Shown: piece after piece, positions 24,289 to 33,912 of the stretch
How positions within the stretch are numbered: position 1 is the stretch's first letter
How the letters are laid out: every line of letters begins with the position of its first letter
Assembly: GCF_000426505.1 (NCBI RefSeq)
Contig: NZ_AUFM01000018.1
Coordinates: 62,001-126,000 of the forward strand
From: Nisaea denitrificans DSM 18348
GTDB taxonomy: Bacteria > Pseudomonadota > Alphaproteobacteria > Thalassobaculales > Thalassobaculaceae
Direction: 5' to 3'
Length of the DNA stretch: 64,000 bases
The notes under the pieces: generated by a model
Told to the model about the DNA's origin: nothing
Databases searched by the model: none
The model's input: only the letters and a program-made list of their open reading frames with translations
Position numbers and translations under genes: made by a program

Positions 24289-25059
24289 TCAGTGCACGTT
24301 GGCCCAGATCTTCCGCTTGGAGGCATAGAACAGGCCGCTGGCGACGATCAGGAACAGGATCACCGCAACACCGGTCCGCTTGCGCTCTTCCAGGTTCGGC
24401 TCGGACGCCCAGGTCAGGAACGTCGTCACATCCTTGGCCATCTGCTCGACAGAGGCTTTGGTGCCGTCCGCATAGGTCACGCCGTCCTCATAGAGCGGCT
24501 GTCCCATGGCAATCTGGAAACCAGGGAAGGCTTTGTTGTAGCTCATGCCTTCCGAGACATTAACGCCTTCCGGCGCCTCGCCGTAACCTGTCAGAAGACC
24601 GTAGATGTAATCCTCGAAACCAGCCCGCGCCTCGACGATGAGGGACAGGTCAGGCGGCAGCGCGCCGCCATTGCCGGCCCGCGCCGCGTTGTCGTTTGCG
24701 AAAGGCGCCACAAAGCGGTCAGACGGTGTGCCAGGACGGGTGAACATCTCACCTTCGTCGTTCGGGCCATCGACAACTTCATACTCGGCCGCGATCGCTT
24801 TCACTTCGGCTTCCGAATAGCCAAGGTCGGCCAAATTCCGGAAGGCGATGTAGTCCAGCGAGTGACAGGTCGCGCAGACTTCCCGGTAGACCTGGAGACC
24901 GCGCTGTGCGGCCGCCCGGTCGAAGGTTCCGAACAGGCCGGAGAAAGACCAGTCCTGCTTTTCCAGGTGAATGGCGTCACCGGCGGCGTGTGCAGCCGGA
25001 CCATTCATGGCGAGGGCCGCGAATGCAACCGTCGCCGCGATCAGAGATTTCATACGCAT
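24289..25059 (-). CDS. petC: Cytochrome c1 of the bc1 complex
   Basis: Heme c subunit of ubiquinol-cytochrome c reductase; takes electrons from the Rieske protein and hands them to soluble cytochrome c in the periplasm. 256 residues: signal peptide (~1-26, cleaved after AHA), heme attachment site CATCH (Cys62, Cys65, His66), the axial methionine region FQIAMGQPLYEDG, and a C-terminal membrane anchor (~232-250, TGVAVILFLIVASGLFY). The start overlaps the petB stop by one base (TAATG). Last gene of petABC. Confidence 0.95.
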   Translation of the reverse strand: MRMKSLIAATVAFAALAMNGPAAHAAGDAIHLEKQDWSFSGLFGTFDRAAAQRGLQVYREVCATCHSLDYIAFRNLADLGYSEAEVKAIAAEYEVVDGPNDEGEMFTRPGTPSDRFVAPFANDNAARAGNGGALPPDLSLIVEARAGFEDYIYGLLTGYGEAPEGVNVSEGMSYNKAFPGFQIAMGQPLYEDGVTYADGTKASVEQMAKDVTTFLTWASEPNLEERKRTGVAVILFLIVASGLFYASKRKIWANVH

Positions 25060-26315
25060 TATGCTTTCTCCTTCGCGGCAGCAGGCGCGGCAGCGGGGCC
25101 ACCAGAGCCGCCGAGCACGGACTCACTGATACTCTTCGGCAACGGTTTCGGTGTCTCGAAAATCGAGAGCAGCGGAAGCGCGACGAGGAAGTAGAAGAAG
25201 TAATAGACCGTCGCGATCCGGGACGCGGTGACGTACCAGCCTTCAGCCGGCTTGCCGCCGAGCCATGTCAGCGCGATGCAATCGACGAACAGCAGCCAGA
25301 AGAAGATCTTGAAGACCGGCCGGAAGCTGCCGCTGCGCACCGGAGACCGGTCGAGCCAGGGCAGGATGAACAGCACCGCAATGGCGCCGAACATGGCCAG
25401 AACCCCGAACAACTTGTCCGGAACCGCACGCAGGATCGCGTAGAACGGCAGGAAGTACCATTCGGGCACGATGTGCGCCGGCGTGACCAGCGGGTTGGCC
25501 GGAATGTAGTTGTCAGGATGGCCCAGGAAGTTCGGCGCGAAGAAGATGAAGAAGGCGAACGGGATCAGGAAAACGAAGAGGCCGAACGCATCCTTGACGG
25601 TGTAGTACGGATGGAACGGGATCGTGTCCTGTGGGCCCTTCACATCGATGCCCAGCGGGTTGTTCGAGCCGAAGCGGTGCAGCGCCACGATGTGCAGCAC
25701 GACGACCGCGAAGATCACGAACGGCAGCAGATAATGCAGCGCGAAGAACCGGTTCAGGGTCGGGTTGTCGACCGAGAAGCCACCCCACAGCCAAGTGACA
25801 ACATGCTCGCCGACGAGCGGGATCGCAGAGAACAGGTTGGTGATGACGGTGGCGCCCCAGAAACTCATCTGACCCCAGGGAAGCACGTAGCCCATGAAGG
25901 CGGTTGCCATCATCAGCAGCATGATCACCACGCCCAGCATCCAGAGCAGCTCACGCGGGGCCTTGTAGGACCCGTAATAGAGGCCGCGGAACATGTGGAT
26001 GTAGACGGCGATGAAGAAGAAGCTGGCGCCGTTCATGTGGATGTAGCGGATCAGCCAGCCTGAATTGACGTCGCGCATGATGCGCTCGACCGAAGCGAAA
26101 GCGTAATCGACATGCGGCGTGTAGTGCATCGCAAGTGTGATGCCCGTAACCAGCATGATGACCAGCATGATTCCGGCCAGCGAGCCGAAGTTCCACCAGT
26201 AGCTGAGGTTCTTCGGGGTCGGATATTCATGCGCTTCATGGTGCAGGAAGCTGAAGATCGGAAGACGGTGATCAATCCACCGGACGACCGGATTGGTAAA
26301 ATTAGCAGTGCTCAT
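25059..26315 (-). CDS. petB: Cytochrome b of the bc1 complex
   Basis: Membrane core subunit of complex III with the two b hemes and both quinone sites. 418 residues, eight membrane helices. Conserved features: [35 protein letters not shown] with the first helix-B histidines, [46 protein letters not shown], the helix-D histidines in [27 protein letters not shown], and the Qo-site PEWY motif ([16 protein letters not shown]). An Ala-rich C-terminal tail extends the protein. Lies 12 bp after petA. Confidence 0.96.
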   Translation of the reverse strand: MSTANFTNPVVRWIDHRLPIFSFLHHEAHEYPTPKNLSYWWNFGSLAGIMLVIMLVTGITLAMHYTPHVDYAFASVERIMRDVNSGWLIRYIHMNGASFFFIAVYIHMFRGLYYGSYKAPRELLWMLGVVIMLLMMATAFMGYVLPWGQMSFWGATVITNLFSAIPLVGEHVVTWLWGGFSVDNPTLNRFFALHYLLPFVIFAVVVLHIVALHRFGSNNPLGIDVKGPQDTIPFHPYYTVKDAFGLFVFLIPFAFFIFFAPNFLGHPDNYIPANPLVTPAHIVPEWYFLPFYAILRAVPDKLFGVLAMFGAIAVLFILPWLDRSPVRSGSFRPVFKIFFWLLFVDCIALTWLGGKPAEGWYVTASRIATVYYFFYFLVALPLLSIFETPKPLPKSISESVLGGSGGPAAAPAAAKEKA

Positions 26316-26327
26316 CGATCACGCTCC

Positions 26328-26858
26328 TCAACCGATTTTAATCGCGGTATCGCCGGTGAAGACATATGGCGGTACGGGAAGGTTCAGCGGAGCCGGACCT
26401 TTGCGAATTCGTCCAGAGGTGTCGTAGTGCGAACCGTGACAGGGGCAGAACCAGCCGCCGAAGTCGCCTCGCGCTTCCGTCGTTTTCTGCCCCAGCGGCA
26501 CACAGCCGAGATGGGTGCAGATACCGATCAGGATCAGCCATTCCGGCTTCTCCGCGCGATCCGCGTCCGGTGTCGGATCCCGCAACTCGCCGAGATCGAC
26601 ATTATTCGCTTCTTCGATTTCCGCCGCCGTGCGGTGACGGATGAAGACCGGCTTTCCGCGCCAGACGACAGTGATCGCCATGCCTTCCTCGACCGCGGAG
26701 ATATCCACCTCCGTGCTCGAGAGAGCCAGCGTGTCAGCCGCCGGGTTCATTTGATTGATGAACGGCCAAGCCGCCGCCGCGATACCAACCACGCCAACCG
26801 CGCCGCTGGCGACATTGATAAAGTCGCGCCGTGTCGCGCCTTCTTCTACCTCAGCCAT
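26328..26858 (-). CDS. petA: Rieske iron-sulfur subunit of the bc1 complex
   Basis: [2Fe-2S] subunit of ubiquinol-cytochrome c reductase; moves electrons from ubiquinol to cytochrome c1. 176 residues with an N-terminal Tat-type sequence ([25 protein letters not shown]), which also serves as membrane anchor, and the cluster motifs CTHLGC (Cys114, His116, Cys119) and CPCHGSHYD (Cys138, Cys140, His141). Insertions in the mid-region ([20 protein letters not shown]) are typical of alphaproteobacterial forms. First gene of the petABC operon; the ~200 bp upstream must hold its promoter. Confidence 0.96.
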   Translation of the reverse strand: MAEVEEGATRRDFINVASGAVGVVGIAAAAWPFINQMNPAADTLALSSTEVDISAVEEGMAITVVWRGKPVFIRHRTAAEIEEANNVDLGELRDPTPDADRAEKPEWLILIGICTHLGCVPLGQKTTEARGDFGGWFCPCHGSHYDTSGRIRKGPAPLNLPVPPYVFTGDTAIKIG

Positions 26859-27056
26859 TGTAAATCAGCACCTCTCGCCCACTTATTGATTCGTCAAGGA
26901 ACTTATCTTGTCCCCCGCCGCTGTGAGTGCGACACAGGGTCGCGCGCTACAGGCAGGCAAAAGCTCTGCTCTGACGCTATTGCATCGTCCTATACTGCAC
27001 CCAGAAACCAATTGCAAAGCCTCCCTAGTTTCCCCGCCAGCAATAGGCCCCTGCCC

Positions 27057-27539
27057 GTGCGAATTGCGCTCTATCAACCGGATATCCCACAAAACACCGG
27101 TACCATTCTCCGTCTTGCCGCCTGCTTTGGCTTTCCGGTGGACATAATCGAGCCCTGTGGCTTCGCCCTGAGCGATGCCCGGATGCGCCGTGCAGGCATG
27201 GATTATATCGATCATGTGGACTGGACGCGGCACAATTCGTGGGAGCGTTTTCTGGAGCAGAGAAGGTCAGGGCGCCTGGTCCTGCTGACGACGAAAGCAG
27301 ACTCATCCCTGCAGGACTTCACATTCAAGGCGGACGACACACTCCTGTTCGGCCAAGAATCCGCCGGTGTGCCGGAAGAGGTTCACAACCGTGCCGATGC
27401 CCGCGTCGCGATCCCGATGCAAAGCGGCCTCAGATCACTCAACCTGGCGGTCAGCGCCTCCATCGCAGCCTGGGAAGCCCTTCGCCAGACAGGTTTTGGC
27501 CACGACGTCCCGCCTCATACAGGCGGAGACCTGGCCTAA
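27057..27539 (+). CDS. trmL: tRNA (cytidine(34)-2'-O)-methyltransferase TrmL
   Basis: SPOUT-class methyltransferase that 2'-O-methylates the wobble base of tRNA-Leu. 160 residues, the usual size of TrmL. Visible: RIALYQPDIPQNTGTILRLAACFGFPVDIIEPCGF at the N-terminus and the trefoil-knot SAM-binding motifs LLFGQESAGVP and VAIPMQSGLRSLNLAVSASIAAWEALRQ. The start is the GTG at 27057, since the N-terminal beta strand begins there; the long open frame upstream is not coding. It is divergent from petA across ~200 bp. Confidence 0.93.
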   Translation: MRIALYQPDIPQNTGTILRLAACFGFPVDIIEPCGFALSDARMRRAGMDYIDHVDWTRHNSWERFLEQRRSGRLVLLTTKADSSLQDFTFKADDTLLFGQESAGVPEEVHNRADARVAIPMQSGLRSLNLAVSASIAAWEALRQTGFGHDVPPHTGGDLA

Positions 27540-27855
27540 GGTCTCCGGTCGCCAATCAATGCCAGCTGAGCGCCCGTTCAAGCTGCAACCACTGTGGGGA
27601 ATCATGAAGTCGATATATTCTTCACCGGAGCGCCAAAAGGCGCCGCATAACCTTGTCTTCAAAGCATCTCGCAAACAAATCCAGCGCTTTCATTTTCACA
27701 ACGCCAGCCATCCGCTTTTTCTAGTTAAAGAAAAGCGCTTTCGATTAACCATATTTTAGGCAAATCACATCATTCTTCTCGTTAGACCAGTCCAAACCCT
27801 CGGGCTACACCAGTCCAGAACTTGACATTCTTCACACAGCAACCATCCTGAAATC
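27540..27855. other. 316-bp AT-rich intergenic region before the TetR gene
   Basis: No gene seen. It is clearly more AT-rich than its surroundings between about 27700 and 27780. Contains a 10-bp palindrome AAAGCGCTTT (27732-27741), the direct repeats described separately (27786-27817), and a TTGACA hexamer (27822-27827) without a convincing -10 partner. Likely the control region of the TetR-type gene. Confidence 0.5.
27786..27817 (+). promoter_or_regulatory. Direct repeats ACCAGTCCA upstream of TetR gene
   Basis: ACCAGTCCA at 27786-27794 and again at 27809-27817 (start-to-start 23 bp), 39-70 bp before the regulator's start codon. TA(G/C)ACCAGTC-type half sites are common operators of TetR-family repressors, so autoregulation is plausible but not shown. 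Confidence 0.4.
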
Positions 27856-28470
27856 ATGGCCAGACAAAAAGAATTCGATCAATCCGATGTCCTGCTGAAA
27901 GCCATGCAGGCCTTCTGGCGCCGCGGCTACGAGGCGACCTCCGTTCAGGATCTGGTCGATGCGACCGGCATCAACCGCGGCTCCATGTACGACACCTTCG
28001 GCGACAAGCGCGGGCTATTTCAGGCTGCGGTTGATTTTTACATTTCAAACGTCAGCGCCAAGCGCCTTTCCAAGATGCTGGAAACAGAATCGCCCCTGGT
28101 GGCGATCCGGACTTATTTTGAGGATCTGATTTCCTTTTCTGTGGGCGATGGCCGCAAGCTCGGCTGCCTGATTACGAACTCCGTTGTTGAACTTGCCCCG
28201 CACGACCCCACCATCGGCAAGACCCTTCGCGGCAGCTTCGCGCGGGTGGAAGATGTCTTCCACCAGACCCTGCTGCGCGCGCAGGACGAAGGCGAAATCC
28301 CCTCCCAGATCGATGCCCGGGCGATTGCCCGGTTCATGACAGCGACAGCGAACGGAATCCGCGTATTCGCCCGTGCCGACGCCGACGCAGAAACCTTGCG
28401 CGATGTGGTCAACAGCGCGCTGTCCGTGATCGAGGGTCGACACCCCGAACTGCCCGTCGCGGCCGAATAG
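27856..28470 (+). CDS. TetR/AcrR-family transcriptional regulator
   Basis: 204-residue one-component regulator. The N-terminal ~50 residues form the TetR helix-turn-helix (LLKAMQAFWRRGYEATSVQDLVDATGINRGSMYDTFGDKRGLFQAAV), with the typical Y-x-x-F-x-x-K recognition end; the C-terminal part (YFEDLI ... GCLITNSVVELAPHDP) is of the TetR_C family with a conserved GCL(I/L)TN motif. It is followed 140 bp downstream by a peroxiredoxin-like gene on the same strand, its likely target. The effector is unknown. Confidence 0.92.
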   Translation: MARQKEFDQSDVLLKAMQAFWRRGYEATSVQDLVDATGINRGSMYDTFGDKRGLFQAAVDFYISNVSAKRLSKMLETESPLVAIRTYFEDLISFSVGDGRKLGCLITNSVVELAPHDPTIGKTLRGSFARVEDVFHQTLLRAQDEGEIPSQIDARAIARFMTATANGIRVFARADADAETLRDVVNSALSVIEGRHPELPVAAE

Positions 28471-28556
28471 AAGCCCCGAACAGAACCTTTGCGTCCATCA
28501 CCGGATGATTTCCTTGGGACACGTTTTCTTGAGGAGAGGCTATTCGTTTTGAATTC

Positions 28557-28572
28557 TGGAACAATTGTTCCA
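28557..28572. promoter_or_regulatory. Perfect 16-bp palindrome upstream of peroxiredoxin-like gene
   Basis: TGGAACAATTGTTCCA, a complete dyad 39-54 bp before the start of the peroxiredoxin-like gene. Length and location fit a repressor operator; the adjacent TetR-type regulator is the natural candidate to bind it, though its own upstream repeats have a different sequence. Confidence 0.5.
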
Positions 28573-28610
28573 TATTCATGCTCATTAAATCCATCCACGG
28601 GAAAACATCC

Positions 28611-29177
28611 ATGACTCAGCTTACCCCGCTCTTTCCGCGCCAACAGGTACCGGCCCTTTCCGTCAAAACACTCGACGGCGGGACCTGGAGCATCTCCGAC
28701 GCGAAGCCCGAGAACTTCACGATGATCGTTGTTTATCGCGGCCTGCATTGCCCGATCTGCGGCATGTATCTGAAGGACCTCGACCGCAAGCTCGCGGATT
28801 TCAAGGAACGCGGCGTCGACGTGATCGCGCTTTCCAGCGACGATGAAGCCCGCGCCAAGCAGGCCAAGGACGACTGGAAGATCGAGAACCTCACACTCGG
28901 TTACGGGCTGACGCTTGAGAAGGCGCGTGAATGGGGCCTCTACATCTCTGCCGGACGCGGCAAGACCTCCGTCGGTATCGAAGAGCCGAAGCTGTTTGTC
29001 GAACCGGGCCTGTTCGTGGTCCGGCCGAACGGCGAGCTGTACTTCGCCAGCGTCCAGACAATGCCGTTCGCGCGCCCCGATTTCGCAGCAATCCTGAAAG
29101 CCCTCGATTTCGTTATAGCGAAAGACTATCCGGGTCGCGGCGAGATCGTCGACCACCTGGCACAAGCCGCCGAGTAA
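28611..29177 (+). CDS. Peroxiredoxin-like (AhpC/TSA family) protein
   Basis: Thioredoxin-fold protein of 188 residues in the peroxiredoxin-like AhpC/TSA group. The catalytic region YRGLHCPICGMYLKDL places Cys47 at the peroxidatic position with a second Cys at 50 (C-x-x-C), unlike classic Prx with P-x-x-x-T-x-x-C. Likely reduces peroxides or protein thiols in the cytoplasm. The ATG at 28611 has GGGA upstream; an earlier in-frame ATG (28578) would place the 16-bp palindrome against the start and is less likely. Probably controlled by the neighbouring TetR regulator. Confidence 0.85.
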   Translation: MTQLTPLFPRQQVPALSVKTLDGGTWSISDAKPENFTMIVVYRGLHCPICGMYLKDLDRKLADFKERGVDVIALSSDDEARAKQAKDDWKIENLTLGYGLTLEKAREWGLYISAGRGKTSVGIEEPKLFVEPGLFVVRPNGELYFASVQTMPFARPDFAAILKALDFVIAKDYPGRGEIVDHLAQAAE

Positions 29178-29292
29178 CCGGACCTTTGGGGAAGTCGCCC
29201 AGCGGCTTCCCCGGCCTTGCCCTGGCAACACACCGCGCCTCCAGGCCCGAATTCCACTGGCACCGGCTCCGGCCTTGGGCTACTAGGGCAGC

Positions 29293-30177
29293 GTGACAAA
29301 TCATCCGCTGAAGACACTCCGCTTCCGTCTCGAAGCCGCCCTCCTGGCGGTGCTGTTGTTCGTCGTGCGCCTGCTGCCTCTCACCGCTGCCTCCTGGATC
29401 GGCGGCAAGGTCCTGCAAATCGTCGGGCCTTTCCTGCCGGCGCACCGCACCGCCCGCAAGAACCTGGAGCGCGCCTTCCCGGAAAAGGACAGTGCCGAGA
29501 TTGGCCGCATCCTGAGAGACATGTGGAATAATCTCGGCCGGACGGCCGCCGAATATCCGCACCACGATACAATCAAGGCCGAAGCCTCAGAGCGTCTGGA
29601 AGTGCATGGCGGAGAGCGGCTTGAGAATATCGCCGCCAATCCGCGCCCGGCCGTATTCTTCTCAGCCCATCTCGCCAACTGGGAAGTGCTGCCTATCGTC
29701 TCCGCCCTGCGCGACCTTCCGGTGAACCCGGTGTTCCGGAGTCCGAACAATCCCTATCTGAAAGATCTATTCGAGGCCCGGAGGCCTCACCCGGAGGTCG
29801 AACTAGTCGCCAAGGGGCCGCGTGCCGTGCGGGAGCTGATCAAGATCCTGAAACAGAACCGCTCCGTTGCCCTGCTGATCGATCAGAAGCTACGGGAAGG
29901 CATCCCCGTCAAATTCTTCGGGCGGGACGCGATGACCCCGAGCGCCTTCGCCGAGCTCGCCCAGATGCTCGATTGCGAGATTTATCCGACCAGGGTCGAG
30001 CGACTGCCGGGCGCCCGGTTCCGGGCAACCATTTACCCGCCGCTGGAAAAGCCTGACACGACAGACCGTAAAGAGGCCGTGCGCATCCTTACCCAGACGG
30101 CGACAGCCATGATCGAGGAATGGGTGCGGGAACGACCGTCGGAGTGGTTCTGGGTACACCGGCGCTGGCCCGATTAA
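29293..30177 (+). CDS. Lipid A acyltransferase, LpxL/HtrB-like
   Basis: Inner-membrane late acyltransferase that adds a secondary acyl chain to lipid A, using acyl-ACP. 294 residues with an N-terminal membrane helix (~13-30, LEAALLAVLLFVVRLLP) and the acyltransferase H-x4-E motif (SAHLANWE). Other family stretches: RTARKNLERAFPEKD, ALLIDQKLREGIPVKFFGRDAMT and WFWVHRRWPD at the C-terminus. The start is the GTG at 29293. It converges with an MsbA-like exporter, a fitting partner in lipid A export. Which chain is added cannot be told. Confidence 0.88.
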   Translation: MTNHPLKTLRFRLEAALLAVLLFVVRLLPLTAASWIGGKVLQIVGPFLPAHRTARKNLERAFPEKDSAEIGRILRDMWNNLGRTAAEYPHHDTIKAEASERLEVHGGERLENIAANPRPAVFFSAHLANWEVLPIVSALRDLPVNPVFRSPNNPYLKDLFEARRPHPEVELVAKGPRAVRELIKILKQNRSVALLIDQKLREGIPVKFFGRDAMTPSAFAELAQMLDCEIYPTRVERLPGARFRATIYPPLEKPDTTDRKEAVRILTQTATAMIEEWVRERPSEWFWVHRRWPD

Positions 30178-30216
30178 GGCGCCTGACTCGCCGCTTCGCT
30201 TCTGGCGGGCTGATCC

Positions 30217-32064
30217 TTAGACCGCACGATCCCTGTGCGCGGCATCGCTAGGTCCGAACTGCAAGGCGTGCAGATGCGCATAGAGCCCGGCCTCGCCGAT
30301 CAGCGCATCGTGGGTGCCGCTTTCAACCACACGACCGCCATCGAAGACATGGATCACATCCGCATGCTGAATGGTCGACAGCCGATGCGCGATGACGATG
30401 GTTGTCCGCCCCTTCATCAGGATCTTGAGGGCATTCTGGATCTGCCGCTCCGACTCGGTATCCAGCGCGCTGGTGGCTTCGTCCAGAAGCAGGATCGGCG
30501 CGTCCTTCAGAATAGCGCGAGCGATCGCAAGCCGCTGACGCTGACCGCCGGAGAGCTTCGTGCCCTGCTCGCCGATCACGGTTTCGTAGCCATCAGGCAA
30601 TTCAGTGATGAAGCCATCCGCCGCCGCCGCCTTGGCCGCGGCCCGGACCTCCTCGTCACTCGCATCGAGCCGGCCGAAGCGAATGTTGTTGATGACGGAA
30701 TCATCGAATAGCACGACGTCCTGACTGACAATGGCAAGCGCCTCGCGGACACTTTCGAGGGTCACGGTCCGGATATCGAGCCCGTTGACCATGACGCAGC
30801 CGTCCGCCGGATCGTAAAAGCGCGGGATCATGGAAAGCACCGTGCTCTTTCCAGCGCCGGAGGGGCCGACCAATGCTGTGACCTTGCCGGCCGGCGCCTC
30901 GAAACTTACGCCGTTAAGCGCGGCATCCGGCGCCATGCCGTCCTCAGCGGTCACATCCTCAGCCGGAGCCGTCGCGCCATAGGCAAAACGGACGGCATCG
31001 AACTTCACCGCACCGGCAGCCCGTGGCAGCGGTCCGGCACCCGGTGCGTCCTTGATCTTCGGTTCTTGATCAAGCAGAGCGAACACCCGCTGCGCTGCGG
31101 CAAGGCCCTCCTGGATATTGGTGGCGATCTTGCCGAGCGCCCGCATCGGCTGATACGCCATCAGAGTGGCTGCGATGAACGAGAAGAAGGCGCCGGGAGA
31201 CGTATGCCCCTCGATCACGCGGGCGCCGCCATAGGCGATCACCGCCGCCACGGCGACACCGCCGAGGAAGTCGATGATCGGCTGCGGCGCGGCCTTCACT
31301 CGGATACCCCGGTAGTTCAACTGGAAGATCCGCTCCACCAACCCCTGGATCCGGCCGGTCTCATTCTCCTCCAGCCCAAAGGACTTGATCATGCGGATGC
31401 CCTGAAAGCCCTGGGTCAGCAGGGTTGTCATCGCGCCCATTTCTTCCTGCGTCTCGGCCGAGACGCGGCGCATCCGCTTGCCGAGCTGGCGGATCGGATA
31501 GGCGGAGATCGGGGCGACGATGAAGGTGATGCAGGCCAGCATCCACTCCTGATAAAACATCACGGCGACGAGGAAGATGACGGACAGGGTGTCTCGGCCG
31601 AGACCGACCAGGGCATTTGCCACCGCGTTACGCATTGCATTGATGTCGAACGTGAAATGCGAAATCAGGGTGCCGCTGTGCCGGTCCTGGAACAGGCCGA
31701 GATCGAGATGGATCAGATGCCGGTAGAGCCGGGCTTGGGTATCCGCGACAACCCGCTGGCCGACATAGCCGACGAGCACTTCCTGGATATAAGTCGCAAC
31801 ACTCTTCACGAAGAAGGTCGCGACGACGGCGCCGGCAACCAGCCACAGCACCGACAGATCCTTCTCGATGAAAATCTTGTTCACCATTGGATCCATCAGC
31901 CAGGCTGAGGCCGCAGTCGCGCCGGCAACCAGCACCATGCAAAGCCCGGCCAGGATCAGACGTCCCGTATAGGGCCTCACAAGATCGCGGACCACACGCC
32001 TCAGCAGTGAAATGCTGGCCTCGTCCGTGAGGCTGATTTTAGTCCGGTCAGGTTTATTAGCCAT
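30217..32064 (-). CDS. msbA: ABC exporter, MsbA-like lipid A/phospholipid flippase
   Basis: Half-transporter of 615 residues with fused membrane and ATPase domains, acting as a homodimer to flip lipid A-core across the inner membrane. Six membrane helices (~30-320) precede the nucleotide-binding domain: Walker A LVGPSGAGKSTV, Q-loop IVSQDVVLFDD, signature KLSGGQRQR, Walker B ILLLDEATSALD, switch His IAHRLST. A ~25-residue insert (ATAPAEDVTAEDGMAPDAAL) lies before Walker A. The nearby LpxL-like gene supports the MsbA role; a multidrug exporter is the alternative. Confidence 0.82.
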   Translation of the reverse strand: MANKPDRTKISLTDEASISLLRRVVRDLVRPYTGRLILAGLCMVLVAGATAASAWLMDPMVNKIFIEKDLSVLWLVAGAVVATFFVKSVATYIQEVLVGYVGQRVVADTQARLYRHLIHLDLGLFQDRHSGTLISHFTFDINAMRNAVANALVGLGRDTLSVIFLVAVMFYQEWMLACITFIVAPISAYPIRQLGKRMRRVSAETQEEMGAMTTLLTQGFQGIRMIKSFGLEENETGRIQGLVERIFQLNYRGIRVKAAPQPIIDFLGGVAVAAVIAYGGARVIEGHTSPGAFFSFIAATLMAYQPMRALGKIATNIQEGLAAAQRVFALLDQEPKIKDAPGAGPLPRAAGAVKFDAVRFAYGATAPAEDVTAEDGMAPDAALNGVSFEAPAGKVTALVGPSGAGKSTVLSMIPRFYDPADGCVMVNGLDIRTVTLESVREALAIVSQDVVLFDDSVINNIRFGRLDASDEEVRAAAKAAAADGFITELPDGYETVIGEQGTKLSGGQRQRLAIARAILKDAPILLLDEATSALDTESERQIQNALKILMKGRTTIVIAHRLSTIQHADVIHVFDGGRVVESGTHDALIGEAGLYAHLHALQFGPSDAAHRDRAV

Positions 32065-32210
32065 TCAGTCCAGTCCAAGCAATTCGGCGCTCTGCATATA
32101 GCATGGCACCGTCTGACCGCCACCGATTTGCACTGCCAAAATCGCGCCAATACCCACAATCCCGACCGGACCGTGTTGATTTAAATTCGGTATCCCGTAC
32201 TATTACCGCC

Positions 32211-32240
32211 TTGAATTCAAATTCATCCGATCAATCGGAT
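32211..32240 (+). promoter_or_regulatory. Adjacent palindromes upstream of peptide importer operon
   Basis: TTGAATTCAA (32211-32220, perfect) and ATCCGAT-CA-ATCGGAT (32225-32240, perfect 7-bp arms) lie 62-91 bp before the binding-protein start, in an AT-rich stretch. Likely operator and promoter region for the importer/hydrolase operon. Confidence 0.45.
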
Positions 32241-32301
32241 TGGCGCCTAACAAAGCAAGAATAATAATCGGCGCAACACTTTGGCAAAACAGGAGGCTCG
32301 T

Positions 32302-33885
32302 ATGAAATCGGACAACAAGCTCTCGTCAGCGATGAACACTGACGTATCCCGTCGAGGATTTCTCGGCGGCACCGCGGCACTCGGCGTGACTGCAGCGTCT
32401 ACTTCGGCACTGATGGGAAAAAAGGCCTATGCGGCCAAAAAGGGCGGCCATCTGCGGGCCGGCATCGCACACGGATCGACCACTGACTCGCTCGATCCGG
32501 CGACCTACGAAAACGGCTTCTCTCTCGCCCTTGACTACACCCTGTTCAACCATCTCGGCGAAGTCGACCATACCGGCACTGTGAAGCCGGAACTGGCGGA
32601 AAGCTGGGAAGCCTCCCCGGATGCCAAAACATGGTCCTTCAAGCTGCGCCAGGGCGTTGAGTTCCACAACGGCAAGACCCTTGAAGCCTCCGATGTGATC
32701 GCGTCCATCGAGTACCATATGGGCGAGGACACCAAGTCCGCCGCGAAATCCCTGCTGAAGCAGGTCAAGTCGATGAAGGCAGACGGCAAGAACGAGGTCG
32801 TGATCGAGCTCGAAGCCGGCAATGCCGACTTCCCGTATGTGATCAGCGACTACCACATTGCCATCAAACCGGCCAAGGACGGCAAGATCGACCCGACCGA
32901 AGGCATCGGCACAGGCCCCTATGCGCTCGAGAACTACGAGCCGGGTGTCCGACTGATGGCCAACAAGAACAAGAACTACTTCAAGTCCGACCGGGGCCAT
33001 TTCGACCAGGTCGAACTGATCACCATCATCGACCTTGCCGCCCGTCAGAACGCCCTGACCACCGGCGAAATCGACATGATGGACCGGGCCGACCTGAAGA
33101 CGGTTCACCTTCTGAAACGCCAGAAGGGCATCAACGTCATGGAGACGGTGGGCTACAAGCACTACACCATGCCGATGCGCACCGACACGGCGCCGTTCGA
33201 CAGCAACGACCTGCGTCTGGCGCTCAAATATTCCCTCGACCGTGAAGAGCTGGTGAAAAAGATCCTGCGCGGCCACGGTGTTGTCGGTAACGACCATCCG
33301 ATCAGCCCGACCAACCAGTATCATGCCGAAGGCCTCGCCCAGCGCATGTATGATCCGGACAAGGCGAAGTTCCACTTCAAGAAGGCAGGCATGGAAGGCA
33401 CAACGATCCAGCTTTCCGCCGCAGACGCCGCCTTCCCGGGCGCTGTCGATGCTGCCGTGCTCTACAAGGAGCACGCGGCCAAGGCAGGCATCGATATCGA
33501 AGTCGTGCGTGAGCCGAACGACGGCTACTGGTCGAACGTCTGGATGAAAAAGGGCTGGTGCGCCTGCTATTGGGGCGGCCGTCCGACCGAAGACTGGATG
33601 TTCACAACGGCTTATGCCGCCGGTGCCGACTGGAACGACACGTTCTGGAAGCACGACCGGTTCAACGAACTGCTCCTCGCCGCCCGTGCCGAGCTCGATA
33701 GCGACAAGCGCCGGACCATGTATTACGAGATGCAGGAAATCGTCAGCAACGACGGTGGCGTGGTCGTGCCGATGTTCGCGAACTATGTGTTCGCCGCAAC
33801 CGACAAAATCCTGCCCTCCGAACAGATGGCCGGTAACTGGGAGCTTGACGGTTCCAAGTTTGCGGAACGGTGGTCCTTCGCCTAA
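32302..33885 (+). CDS. Peptide-type ABC importer, substrate-binding protein (Tat-exported)
   Basis: Periplasmic solute-binding protein of family 5 (DppA/OppA type), 527 residues. The N-terminus carries a twin-arginine signal (VSRRGFLGGTAALGVTAAS ... AYAA), so it is exported folded by Tat. The family region GGHLRAGIAHGSTTDSLDPATYENGF and the WSFKLRQGVEFHNGKTLEASDVI motif are clear. The ATG at 32302 is chosen for the AGGAGG site 5 bp upstream; a TTG at 32281 is less likely. It starts the operon binding protein / two permeases / double ATPase / CocE hydrolase. The ligand may be a peptide or another amide or ester later cleaved by the hydrolase. Confidence 0.92.
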   Translation: MKSDNKLSSAMNTDVSRRGFLGGTAALGVTAASTSALMGKKAYAAKKGGHLRAGIAHGSTTDSLDPATYENGFSLALDYTLFNHLGEVDHTGTVKPELAESWEASPDAKTWSFKLRQGVEFHNGKTLEASDVIASIEYHMGEDTKSAAKSLLKQVKSMKADGKNEVVIELEAGNADFPYVISDYHIAIKPAKDGKIDPTEGIGTGPYALENYEPGVRLMANKNKNYFKSDRGHFDQVELITIIDLAARQNALTTGEIDMMDRADLKTVHLLKRQKGINVMETVGYKHYTMPMRTDTAPFDSNDLRLALKYSLDREELVKKILRGHGVVGNDHPISPTNQYHAEGLAQRMYDPDKAKFHFKKAGMEGTTIQLSAADAAFPGAVDAAVLYKEHAAKAGIDIEVVREPNDGYWSNVWMKKGWCACYWGGRPTEDWMFTTAYAAGADWNDTFWKHDRFNELLLAARAELDSDKRRTMYYEMQEIVSNDGGVVVPMFANYVFAATDKILPSEQMAGNWELDGSKFAERWSFA

Positions 33886-33912
33886 GGGCAGGGGACACCG
33901 TAGGTCAGCCCC

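Noticed and set aside
26112-27056. Upstream extension of the trmL frame
   Set aside because: This part is antisense to petA/petB; the TrmL domain begins exactly at the GTG at 27057.
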